Source: JACVRW01 sp963814095 (GTDB lineage Bacteria > Actinomycetota > Thermoleophilia > Solirubrobacterales > Thermoleophilaceae). Taken from it: a stretch of DNA of 64,000 bases. Below, piece by piece: positions 41,301 to 49,448 of this stretch. Every line of letters starts with the position of its first letter. Position 1 is the first letter of the stretch. Below the pieces are notes generated by a model, which worked only from the letters and a program-made list of their open reading frames with translations, was not told where the DNA came from and did no database searches. The stretch lies in contig CAWFBT010000023.1 of the NCBI GenBank assembly GCA_963814095.1, positions 153,360 to 217,359 on the forward strand, given 5' to 3'. Both the position numbers and the translations under genes were made by a program.

Positions 41301-41554
41301 GCGTCGCGCATCAGCCGGAAGGCGTTGTCGTAGAAGCCGAACCAGACGTGCAGCCCGTGCTCCTCGATGCGGTTCCCGTGGGCGGCGTTGCGGCCGCTCG
41401 CCCCCTTGCCGCCGAGGCGCCAGCCGAGCTGGTAGACGGTGACCGAATGGCGGGCGCGCAGCTCGGGCGTGGCCGTCAGCTCGAACGCCGCCGTGAGCCC
41501 GCCCACGCCGCCGCCGAGCACCGCTATCTCCTTCTTTGCTTCGCTGCCGTTCAC
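38282..41554 (-). CDS. Amine-oxidase-like FAD protein fused to acetoacetate-decarboxylase-like domain
   Basis: A 1090-residue protein. The N-terminal part has the dinucleotide motif VLGGGVGGLTAAFEL at residues 12-26 and LGWRLGGKGASGRN. The amine-oxidase C-terminal motif FENLALAGDWTRNGIDGGCVEAA is at about 672, typical of the phytoene/zeta-carotene desaturase type. The last third (about 790-1060) contains FVDNPMSYLGGRETYGYAKTMARFD near 843-868, resembling the acetoacetate decarboxylase fold (GRE-x-YGYPK). I know no characterised protein with this layout. A role in modifying a polyketide, terpenoid or carotenoid is a guess. It starts at ATG 41554, divergent from an NTF2-like gene. Confidence 0.75.
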   Translation of the reverse strand: MNGSEAKKEIAVLGGGVGGLTAAFELTATPELRARHSVTVYQLGWRLGGKGASGRNAAHGNRIEEHGLHVWFGFYDNAFRLMRDAYEELGRAPGTPLAGFDDAFKPCDRLVLYDRQDDGWVGHSFECPSNPLRPGDAGELPTFWEIAAEACGWALMGWRGVREAGLIDVDDDVDVPFVPEWFEDLAAELAGDLLSLPIDGAEQLLGVAERLARARAGSTDHRVPQQAAQPALLVRLLKSFRDWLWIVVRGACDDEPRLRFFFTAVDAGVSTLAGIVEDGVLEHGFDVINDEEWSAWLRRHGAKEITLGRTPEERAPVLRSVYDVAFGYPRGSIPAADVAAGSATSDLLRLAFSYRGSIMYKMQAGMGDAVFTPLYEVLRARGVRFKFFHAVTGLQLGRDESGRPLSRVDRIEVIEQAKLAPGRREYLPLEGVEGLECWPSEPLWDQLEPAAEGRQFELEPNALRHDPHTLERSRPGQRGDFDEVVLAIPVGALEPICGQLIEHDERFAAGIRNAVTVQTQAFQVWANRPAAELGWEHDPNSVAGCYVEPLDTYCDMSHLIPRESWAPDDNVKTIAYLCGVLEEVEDETPAEATERVKRNAIDFIENDMATLWPQARRPDGSFDWSVLVDPGGGSGAERFDAQYWRANVTPSERYVLTPAGSVKHRLPSGESGFENLALAGDWTRNGIDGGCVEAAVISGIEAAESITGIAHAIPGRGPDWLQPRGLELPPYVEYGGRATTPPPFLSEGGRMRGFLLEGDEERIAELVNRMFNAPAGGAADYRSLGSNVLLLLGGFERVSCLTPPFDRWGSVAEIMASFWIPVMAGRDLGPAFRAERLVLAVPYIFVDNPMSYLGGRETYGYAKTMARFDPDDAVGERVTMNAFGGNFGRDEGAAWRPFLEVEAAGPEDGSTQRALEGPAGLVRRLVGDLPALNADGEIVLADLRLTGDLIENMLAGEVHQLFLKQFRDAEDGTRAAYQSVVEAPCKILRVSNKLVGRDADVTIHQLDSHPIAQEMGVRSQRAQIVFDAELDMIVEHGVEVARPASALPSSGPAAAVAVDGYTSFLESAARRAWREVTGLERAILGRFRRR

Positions 41555-41620
41555 GCCCTGGCCCCGGGATCCGCCTGCAGGTCGTGCGATCCTATCCCGG
41601 TGCCAGGGACGAGACAGGAC

Positions 41621-42031
41621 GTGACACCAGAGGAGCTCGATCTTGTACGGCGCGGCTACGAGCTCTGGAACTCCGGAGACTTCGAAGGCGTCGCGGAGCT
41701 CTGCTTCGCGGACAACATCGAGTGGTGGAACTCACCCGAGTGGCCGGGCACGCGGATCTACTACGGCTACGACACGGTGATCACGTTCCTGCGCGACGAG
41801 GTTGCCGAGATCATCGAGCTGGGCGACATCGAAATCGAGGCGCTCGACGTGTACCGCGACGAGGTCGTGATCCAGATGCTCGCCCGCACCCGCGGGGCGG
41901 GCAGCGAGCTCGACATCGGCAAGATCCCGATCTTCCACGTGGCGCGCATCCGCGACGGCCGCGTGGCGCGTGTGCGCGTCTACCTCACGCCGGGCGAGGC
42001 GATGGCGGCCGCGCGCGAGTCGCTGAGCTGA
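41621..42031 (+). CDS. SnoaL/NTF2-like protein
   Basis: A protein of about 136 residues with the NTF2-like layout: ELDLVRRGYELWNSGDFEGVAELCFADNIEWW, then ITFLRDEVAEIIE, then KIPIFHVARIRDGRVARVRVYLTPGEAM. GTG 41621 was preferred; GTG 41600 gives a 7-residue longer protein. It is divergent from the 1090-residue fusion gene, 66 bp apart, and such proteins often act as small isomerases or cyclases beside oxidoreductases. No catalytic residues can be assigned with certainty. It is convergent with the hydroxyacyl-CoA dehydrogenase gene (1 bp apart). Confidence 0.78.
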   Translation: MTPEELDLVRRGYELWNSGDFEGVAELCFADNIEWWNSPEWPGTRIYYGYDTVITFLRDEVAEIIELGDIEIEALDVYRDEVVIQMLARTRGAGSELDIGKIPIFHVARIRDGRVARVRVYLTPGEAMAAARESLS

Positions 42032-42032
42032 C

Positions 42033-42894
42033 TCAGCCGTCGTACTCGTAGAAGCCGCGCCCGCTCTTGCGGCCGTGGTGGCCCGACACGACCATCCGCT
42101 TGAGAAGCGGCGGCGGCGCATACTCGGGTCGCTTGAACTCCTCATAGAGCGAGTCACAGACCGCGTAGAGCACGTCGAGCCCGATGAAGTCGCACAGCGT
42201 GAGCGGCCCCATGGGATGCCCGCAGCCGAGCCGCATGCCCTCGTCGATGTCCTCCCGGTTCGCGAAGCCGTCCTCGTACATGCGCACCGCGGCCATCAGG
42301 TAGGGCACGAGCAGCATGTTCACGATGAAGCCGGAGCGGTCCTTGGTGCGGATCGGATGCTTGCCGAGCCGCCGGGCGAAGTCCTCGGCGCGCTCGACCA
42401 CGGCGGCGTCGGTGTCGAGCGCCACCACCACCTCGACGAGCTTCATGACCGGCACGGGTGAGAAGAAGTGGAGCCCGAGCACGCGCTCTGGGTGATCGGT
42501 CCAGGAGGCGAGCTGGGCGATCGGGATCGAGGACGTGTTCGAGGCGAGGATCACGTCCTCGCCGAGCTGGCGGTCGAGCGTCTGGAACACGCCGCCCTTG
42601 AGCGCGAGGTCCTCGACCACGGCCTCGACGACCACGCCGGCATTCGCCGAGCGCGTCGGGATCGGTCGTCCACTCGATGCGCTCGACGAGGGCCCCGGCC
42701 TCGTCGGCGTTCAGCTTGCCGCCCTCGACGGCCCGCTCGACGGAGCTCTCGATCCGCCCGCGCGAGCGCTCGAGCGGTGCCGCGTCGGGCTCGTGCAGCG
42801 TCACCCTGAGCCCCGCGCGCGCGGCCGACTCGGCTATCCCCGAGCCCATGAAGCCGGCGCCTACGACGCCGACAGCGTCAAGCTCGCCCGCCAT
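42033..42894 (-). pseudogene. 3-hydroxyacyl-CoA dehydrogenase (3-hydroxybutyryl-CoA type), split by one frameshift
   Basis: The N-terminal part starts at ATG 42894 (VGVVGAGFMGSGIAESAARAG, NAD-binding). The rest is in another frame from about 42644 (NAGVVVEAVVEDLALKGGVFQTL). Removing one base near 42645-42650 joins them into a protein of about 285 residues, normal for the family. Conserved motifs after the break are intact: LASNTSSIPIAQLA, LGLHFFSPVPVMKLVEVV and KDRSGFIVNMLL, then the 3HCDH C-terminal domain (GCGHPMGPLTLCDFIGLDVL). It would oxidise 3-hydroxyacyl-CoA to 3-ketoacyl-CoA with NAD. The start shares one base with the stop of the HdeD-like gene. Sequence error or recent inactivation. 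Confidence 0.87.
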
Positions 42895-43454
42895 CAACGC
42901 AGGTTGCGGATCTGGAACGCCTTGACGATGTCGGTGACGCCGTGCATCAGAGCCCAGATACCCCCAAACACGAGCAGCACATACGCCTTCGTGATGAAGA
43001 ACTGCCCGCCGGTCCAGAAGGCGAGGATGATCATCAGGATCCCGGCGATCAGGCCGAGCCACCAGAGCTCGTTCACGTCGCGGTCGACGAAGGCCTGAAT
43101 CACCCAGAACACGCCGACCAGCAGGAACAGGAAGCCGAGGATGTCGGCGATGGCGGCGAACGTGTTCTCCGGGCTGATCAGGGCGATGATCCCGGCGATG
43201 ACGAACAGGATCCCGAAGATGATCCAGAGCCATTTCAGCCCCGGCACGACCGCCGCGACGACGAACTGCTGCAGGCCGGAGAGCAGGAACATGATCCCGA
43301 TCAGGACGCCGACGGTGGTGACTGAAGCGTCGTCGAACTGCAGGATCACGAGCGCGACGACAATCCACACGACGCCGGTGACGAGCCAGAGCCACCACAG
43401 CCTGCCGATACTCATGTCGCCGAACGACTCCGCGCGGCTTGCCGAGCTTTCCAT
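42894..43454 (-). CDS. HdeD-family (DUF308) membrane protein
   Basis: A 186-residue protein with six hydrophobic helices in three pairs (LWLVTGVVWIVVALVILQF, VGVLIGIMFLLSGLQQFVVAA, and so on), the HdeD/DUF308 layout. In Escherichia coli HdeD is linked to acid resistance; the role here is unknown. ATG 43454 has a perfect AGGAGG 6 bp upstream, which decides the start. The gene overlaps the next (hydroxyacyl-CoA dehydrogenase) by one base and diverges from the helical-protein gene at 43574 across a perfect palindrome. Confidence 0.85.
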   Translation of the reverse strand: MESSASRAESFGDMSIGRLWWLWLVTGVVWIVVALVILQFDDASVTTVGVLIGIMFLLSGLQQFVVAAVVPGLKWLWIIFGILFVIAGIIALISPENTFAAIADILGFLFLLVGVFWVIQAFVDRDVNELWWLGLIAGILMIILAFWTGGQFFITKAYVLLVFGGIWALMHGVTDIVKAFQIRNLR

Positions 43455-43519
43455 CGGTCCTCCTGACCTGAGTTGCGAGTTCGGCGGATCGTAGGCAGGC
43501 GTCCGGTCGGCTGAGCGGC

Positions 43520-43543
43520 GGCAAACGGCGCCCGCCGTTTGCC
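43520..43543. promoter_or_regulatory. Perfect 24-bp palindrome between divergent genes
   Basis: GGCAAACGGCG (43520-43530) and CGCCGTTTGCC (43533-43543) are perfect 11-bp arms with a 2-bp centre, 66 bp from the HdeD-like start and 31 bp from the start at 43574. The symmetry and position suggest an operator for a dimeric or tetrameric regulator controlling both directions. No regulator gene is adjacent. Confidence 0.65.
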
Positions 43544-43573
43544 TCGCGGGCGCCGGGCGTCGATCATGGTCGG

Positions 43574-44251
43574 GTGCGGCTTCCCGAGGCGATGGCAATG
43601 GCGGCGCTCAGGCCCGTTGTAGGGGCGGTTCGGCTGGGCGGTCGCGCGGTCGAGGGCGCCACGCTCGCGACTGTGGACGCCGTGCTCGGCTCGCGGGCCG
43701 CGACGGAGATCGCCGACAGGGTGGTCGACAGCGCGCTCGTGCGGCACGCGCTGAGCCGGGCGCTCGCGGGGCCACTCGTCGAGGAGCTCTCCCGCGAGGT
43801 CGTGCGCCACCGCGTGCTCGAGCGGGCCACCGACACCGTGCTCAGCGGCGACGCGCTCGACGCCATCGTCGAGCGCGCGCTCGAGGAGGGGGTGGTCGAG
43901 CGCGTCGCCACGCGTGTGTTCGACGGCCCCGAGCTCGAGCGGGTGCTGATAGCGGCGCTCGAGAGCCCGGCGATGGAGCGGCTCGTGGCGCGGACGATCG
44001 ACAGCCGGCTGGTCGACGAGGCGGTCGCGCAGCTGCTCGAGAGCGAGGAGCTCTGGGTGGTGGTCGAGGAGATCGCGCAGAGCCCCGCCGTGTCAGACGC
44101 GATCACGCAGCAGAGCATGGGCTTCGCCGACCAGGTGGCGGGCGGCGTGCGGGCGAGCTCGCGCAACGCCGATGCCTGGCTCGAGCGAGCGGCACGCCGC
44201 GCGCTGAGGCGCCGCCCGGCGGAGCTTCCGCCGGAGGCGGAAGAGCCGTGA
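43574..44251 (+). CDS. Repetitive helical protein of unknown function (RDD partner)
   Basis: A 225-residue protein, almost wholly helical, built from degenerate repeats of about 22 residues such as RVLERATDTVLSGDALDAIVERAL, VVERVATRVFDGPELERVLIAAL and AMERLVARTIDSRLVDEAVAQLL. The first 45 residues form an amphipathic region (MAALRPVVGAVRLGGRAVEGATLATVDAVLG) that could touch the membrane. Its stop overlaps the RDD gene start (GTGA), and such helical proteins next to RDD genes recur in Thermoleophilia (recollection, not checked). The function is unknown. Confidence 0.72.
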   Translation: MRLPEAMAMAALRPVVGAVRLGGRAVEGATLATVDAVLGSRAATEIADRVVDSALVRHALSRALAGPLVEELSREVVRHRVLERATDTVLSGDALDAIVERALEEGVVERVATRVFDGPELERVLIAALESPAMERLVARTIDSRLVDEAVAQLLESEELWVVVEEIAQSPAVSDAITQQSMGFADQVAGGVRASSRNADAWLERAARRALRRRPAELPPEAEEP

Positions 44252-44785
44252 GCCTTGCCGAGGAGCGCCCGCACGTGGGTGCCCGCGCGCTCGAGCGGGC
44301 CCAGGCGGTGGCGTCGCGCGTGCACGTGGATCCCTCCGCGTCGGCCGCGGGGCCGTCGTACCAGGGACTCGTGACCCGCACGATCGCGTTCGTCGCTCGA
44401 CTGTGCGGTGATCAGCCTGGTCGCGATCACGGTCGGCCTGGCCGTCGGCCTCGCTGTCTCCGTCCTCGGCCTCCCGAGCGGAGTCGAGAAGGGCGTGGTC
44501 GCGCTCGGCGGCCTGGCCTGGTTTCTCTGGAGCGGCGGCTACTTCGTGGTCTGCTGGGCCACCACCGGGCAGACCCCCGGCGATCGCCTGTTCCACATCC
44601 GGGTCTGTGACGCCCACGACTTCAGCCGACTGTCGGTGAAGCGCGCGGTGCTGCGGCTCATCTTCCTGACGCTGGCCGCGATCCCGCTGTTCGCCGGCTT
44701 TCTCCCGATCCTCTTCGACGACCGTAGGCGCGGCATCCACGACATGGTGGCCCGGAGCGTCGTGGTCGGAACCGACCCGGCATAG
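44248..44785 (+). pseudogene. RDD-family membrane protein, split by one frameshift
   Basis: It starts at GTG 44248. The N-terminal frame runs SYQGLVTRTIAFV and then goes out of frame; the continuation is in another frame from about 44396 (LDCAVISLVAITVGLAVGLAVSVLG). Deleting one base at 44393-44395 gives RTIAFVLDCAVIS, the expected Arg and Asp spacing of the RDD domain. The rest is intact: WATTGQTPGDRLFHIRVCD, and DDRRRGIHDMVARSVVV with the final conserved Asp. The full protein would have about 178 residues and three to four membrane helices. RDD proteins include sodium/proton antiporters and many of unknown role. Confidence 0.82.
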
Positions 44786-44847
44786 GCCTCGCCCCGAAAT
44801 TGGCGCGGGCCGAACGTGCCCGGGGCGTAACATCGATGTAGAGACAA

Positions 44848-45315
44848 ATGGTTGAAGCCGGTGTGGCCTTGGTGATCGTCGGGGCCGCCTTATTGGTGGC
44901 CGAGGCGCACGTGCCTGGCGGGGTGCTGGGGGTCTTCGGCGGCGTTTCACTCGCCACAGGCCTCGCGCTGACGGTCGCTGGCGCGGGCGCGGGCGTCGCC
45001 GTCGTCGTGGCCTCGGTGCTTGCAGCCGGGGTGGTCACCGCGCTGTGGCTGGCGGTGGCGACGCGCAAGGCACTCGCCACGCGGCGCCTGCGCATCTCAT
45101 CCGGCAGTGAGGCGCTCAGCGGGCGCCACGGGGTGGTGCGCAGCTGGAGCGACGGCGGCGGCCAGGTGCTCGTCGACGGCGCGCTCTGGCGAGCGCGGAA
45201 CAGCTGGCCGGACGAGGAAGCGGAGCTCGGAGTGGGGGACCCGGTCGTCGTCGAGCGAGTCAACGGATTGACCCTGGGGGTACGCAGGGCAGAGGAGTGG
45301 GAGGAACGATGGTGA
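44848..45315 (+). CDS. NfeD-like membrane protein (short form)
   Basis: A 155-residue protein. Three to four hydrophobic helices fill residues 3-75 (VALVIVGAALLVAEAHVPGGVLGVFGGVSLATGLAL), followed by an OB-fold-like C-terminal domain (SGRHGVVRSWSDGGGQVLVDGALWRARNS). NfeD proteins are partners of SPFH-domain proteins in membrane microdomains. Its 3' end overlaps the SPFH gene by 7 bp, so the pair is a conserved operon. The serine-protease part of long NfeD proteins is absent. Confidence 0.85.
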   Translation: MVEAGVALVIVGAALLVAEAHVPGGVLGVFGGVSLATGLALTVAGAGAGVAVVVASVLAAGVVTALWLAVATRKALATRRLRISSGSEALSGRHGVVRSWSDGGGQVLVDGALWRARNSWPDEEAELGVGDPVVVERVNGLTLGVRRAEEWEERW

Positions 45316-46157
45316 CTGGGATCTTGATCGTGGTGGCCGTGGTCGTGGCGGCGGTAATCGCGCTGGCGGCGGCCTCGGTGAGGGTGCTGCGCGAATACGA
45401 GCGCGGCGTCATCTTCCGGCTCGGCCGCTTGATCGAGCAGAAGGGGCCGGGGCTCGTGCTGCTGATCCCCGCGATCGACCGTATGGTCCGCGTGTCGCTG
45501 CGCACCGTGACGATGCGCATCCCGCATCAGGAGGTGATCACGCGCGACAACGTGCCCGTCAGGGTGGCGGCGGTCGTCTACTTCCGCGTAATGGACCCGC
45601 GGAGCTCGGTCGTGGAGGTCGAGGACCACACGAACGCGACTCTCCAGATCGCCCAGACGACGCTGCGCTCGGTGCTCGGCAAGGCGGAGCTCGACACGCT
45701 GCTGGCCGAGCGCGAGCGCCTCAACGAGAGCCTGCAGCAGATCATCGACGACCAGACCGAGCCCTGGGGCATCAAGGTCTCGGTCGTCGAGATCAAGGAC
45801 GTGGAGATCCCCGAGCGCATGCAGCAGGCGATCGCGCGCCAGGCGGAGGCGGAGCGCAACCGGCGCGCCAAGGTGATCAACGCCGAGGGCGAGTTCCAGG
45901 CGGCGGCCCGGCTGGCCGATGCGGCCGACGTGATCCGGCCGAACCCCGTGACGCTCCAGCTGCGCTATCTGCAGGCGCTCACGGACATCAGCTCGAACCA
46001 GGCGGCGACGATCGTGTTCCCGCTTCCGCTCGACCTGCTCAAGCCCCTGATCGGTCAGTCCGACGAGCCGAGGCAGGACGGGGAGGAGAAGGAGACCGAG
46101 AAGGCGCCGCCCGCCATGGAGCCGGGCTCGGCGGCGCGGCTGCTCAGCCGGCCGTAG
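45309..46157 (+). CDS. SPFH/stomatin-like (slipin) protein
   Basis: A 282-residue protein. The N-terminal membrane helix is at residues 6-27, with the stomatin motif LREYERGVIFRLGRLIEQKGPGLVLLIPAIDRM. The SPFH domain runs to about 210 (VITRDNVPVRVAAVVYFRVMDP, KAELDTLLAERERLNESLQQIID), then a coiled segment (AIARQAEAERNRRAKVINAEGE) and a charged tail. It organises membrane microdomains together with NfeD. ATG 45309 was chosen for GGGAGGAA upstream. The gene end overlaps the convergent desaturase gene by 14 bp. Confidence 0.93.
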   Translation: MVTGILIVVAVVVAAVIALAAASVRVLREYERGVIFRLGRLIEQKGPGLVLLIPAIDRMVRVSLRTVTMRIPHQEVITRDNVPVRVAAVVYFRVMDPRSSVVEVEDHTNATLQIAQTTLRSVLGKAELDTLLAERERLNESLQQIIDDQTEPWGIKVSVVEIKDVEIPERMQQAIARQAEAERNRRAKVINAEGEFQAAARLADAADVIRPNPVTLQLRYLQALTDISSNQAATIVFPLPLDLLKPLIGQSDEPRQDGEEKETEKAPPAMEPGSAARLLSRP

Positions 46158-47097
46158 CCGCGGCCTTCTTCGCCATCCGCGCCGGGTCGACCCGGACGAC
46201 GTCCCACACGAGGCCGACCGCCTCCATCGCGCGGATCACGAGCCAGGACGGGTCGACCGGCCAGCGGCTCATGCCATGCGAGGCGGAGGTGGGGAAGGCG
46301 TGGTGGTTGTTGTGCCACGACTCGCCGAGCGTGAAGGGCGCCAGCCAGAGCAGGTTTCGCGAATGGTCGTCCGTCTCGAAGCGCTGCCGGCCGAAGAAGT
46401 GGCAGAGCGAGTTGATGCTGTAGGTCACGTGGTGGACGACGAGCATGCGCACGCCGCCGCCCCAGAGGAGACCCGTGAGCGCGGCCGTGAGAGTGCCGCC
46501 AATCGCGTAGCCGAGCGCGAACGCCACGAGCAGCCCGCCGAGCGCCCACACCAGGAAGTGGCGGTCGACCCAGCTGATGACCGGGTCCTTCACGAGGTCC
46601 GGCGCATAGCGCTTCCTGGAGCCTCGCTGGGTGTGGATGAAGAGCCAACCCAGGTGCGCATGCACGAGACCTTGCAGCGCGCCCTTCCAGCCGCCCTCGT
46701 GACCCACGTGCGGGCTGTGCGGGTCGCCCTCCTTGTCCGAGAAAGCGTGGTGCTTGCGGTGATCGGCGACCCAGGAGATCACCGGTCCCTCGATCGCGGC
46801 GGAACCGAGGATGCCGAGGGTGGCGCGGACCGCCTTGCCGGACTTGAAGCTGCGATGGGTGAAGTAACGGTGGAAGCCGACGGTCACACCGAGGCCCGTG
46901 AGCAAATACATGATCACGAACACGAAAACGTCGCTCCAATGCAGGAGGTCGTTCCACAGCTGCCAGCCCACGATCCCGAGTGCGATGAACGGCAGCACGG
47001 TGATCGTCCCGGTGGCTATCCGGTCCGCCGTCTCGTGCTTGACCGGTTCGATGTCATCGGCCGTGGGAGCGCATGGGTCAGCTGATGTCGTCGTCAA
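46144..47097 (-). CDS. Acyl-CoA/acyl-lipid delta-9-type fatty acid desaturase
   Basis: A 317-residue membrane desaturase with the three histidine boxes that hold the diiron centre: HRYFTH, HRKHH and HNNHH. Four membrane helices surround them, and GESWHNNHHAFPTSASHGM is the usual third-box context of stearoyl-CoA-type enzymes. It introduces a cis double bond into fatty acyl chains, using oxygen and electrons from a ferredoxin or similar donor. It starts at TTG 47097, with GGAGG 8 bp upstream deciding the start. Divergent from the DEAD-box helicase gene, which also fits a cold-response theme (inference). Confidence 0.92.
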   Translation of the reverse strand: MTTTSADPCAPTADDIEPVKHETADRIATGTITVLPFIALGIVGWQLWNDLLHWSDVFVFVIMYLLTGLGVTVGFHRYFTHRSFKSGKAVRATLGILGSAAIEGPVISWVADHRKHHAFSDKEGDPHSPHVGHEGGWKGALQGLVHAHLGWLFIHTQRGSRKRYAPDLVKDPVISWVDRHFLVWALGGLLVAFALGYAIGGTLTAALTGLLWGGGVRMLVVHHVTYSINSLCHFFGRQRFETDDHSRNLLWLAPFTLGESWHNNHHAFPTSASHGMSRWPVDPSWLVIRAMEAVGLVWDVVRVDPARMAKKAAATAG

Positions 47098-47174
47098 AGA
47101 ATTGCCTCCTTGCCCTGAGCAGGACCGCCCGCCTCCGAGGCGGCCAGCCTAGCTGGTCGCTACGGCCACCTACC

Positions 47175-47238
47175 CCGGAGCAGCGTCCGAGTCACATCTC
47201 CGTTGCCCGGAGCAGGGTCCGACTCACATCTCGGATGC
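47175..47238 (+). repeat. Two-copy 32-bp imperfect tandem repeat in the helicase 5' leader region
   Basis: Units 47175-47206 and 47207-47238 match at 28 of 32 positions; both begin CCGGAGCAG and contain TCACATCTC. The changes at unit positions 10 and 17 are C-to-G and G-to-C, possibly compensatory. The pair lies 136-199 bp before the helicase start. Confidence 0.65.
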
Positions 47239-47373
47239 CGATCGCTACTGTCATGTGGGTGGGCGGCGCCGTCGCCCCGAGGTTCTCGTCTCCGAGCGCA
47301 TCGCGATCTGGGTCAGCTGAATCTCCCAGATCTTCCGTGGCCCGAGTGCCGCGGCATTCGCAAGGAGCAAGAA

Positions 47374-48579
<1,206 letters not shown>

Positions 48580-48590
48580 TACTTCCGCCC

Positions 48591-49440
48591 GTGGACTTCC
48601 CGCACGTCCCCGGCGTCGAGCACCGTTACGTCGACGCCGGGCCGCTGCGCATGCACGTGGCGGAGGCCGGCGAGGGCGCGCCGGTCGTGGCGCTGCACGG
48701 CTGGCCCCAGCACTGGTACCTGTGGCGCGGGGTGATCCCGCGGCTCGCGCCACACGCGCGGGTCATCTGCCCGGATCTGCGCGGCTTTGGCTGGACCGGC
48801 GTTCCGAGCGGCGGCTACGACCGCGAAACGATGGCCCGCGACGTGCTCGCGCTGCTCGATGCGCTCGACCTCGAGCGCGTGCGGCTGATCGGCCACGACT
48901 GGGGCGCATGGATCGGATTCCTTCTCTGCTTGCACCACCCCGAGCGCATTGAGCGCTTCGTGGGCTGCAACATCCTGCCGCCCTGGCCCTCGCGCGACCC
49001 GCGGGCGCCGCTCGACGCGTGGCGACTCCTCTACCAGGCGGCGATCTCATTGCCCTTTGTCAGGCGGTAGGGCCGGCCAGGGCCTCGCGCGGCTCGGGCT
49101 CGAGAGCACGCAGGCGTTGTCGGCGGAGGAGGTCGACGCGTTCGTGGATCGCCTCGGTGGTGAGCGCGCACGCGCGACCCAGCTGCTGTACCGCACGTTC
49201 CTGCTGCGCGAGACCGTGCCGGTGCTGCGCGGCCGCTACCGGGCGAGCGACCTGACGGTTCCGACGCTCGTGCTGTTCGGCGACCGCGACCAGGTGATCC
49301 CGGTGCGCACCGTCCAGGCCGCGCTGGCGCAGACGGACGCCGCCGAGCTCGAGCTGGTGCCCGGCGCAAGCCACTTCGTGGTGGACGAGCGGCCGGAGCT
49401 GGTGGCCGAGCGGGCGCTGGAGTTCTTCGGCTTGGAGTAG
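48591..49440 (+). pseudogene. Alpha/beta hydrolase, split by one frameshift
   Basis: It starts at GTG 48591. The first 160 residues carry the hydrolase core: oxyanion HGWPQHW, nucleophile region LIGHDWGAW (Asp nucleophile in GHDWG, as in haloalkane dehalogenases and epoxide hydrolases). The frame stops at 49070; the remainder is in another frame from about 49063 (GGRAGQGLARLGLES, then LTVPTLVLFGDRDQVIPV with the catalytic acid region and GASHFVVDERPELVAERALEF with the His). Removing one base near 49062 restores a protein of about 283 residues. It may be an epoxide hydrolase by motif. Sequence error or inactivation. Confidence 0.85.
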
Positions 49441-49448
49441 GCGCCCGC

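Noticed and set aside
38678..42031. Long forward frames opposite the 1090-residue fusion gene
   Set aside because: Composition is that of antisense shadows; only the last segment from about 41621 encodes a recognisable NTF2-like protein.
47175..47238. CRISPR-like repeat
   Set aside because: Only two directly adjacent units without spacers, with four differences; no cas genes in the window.
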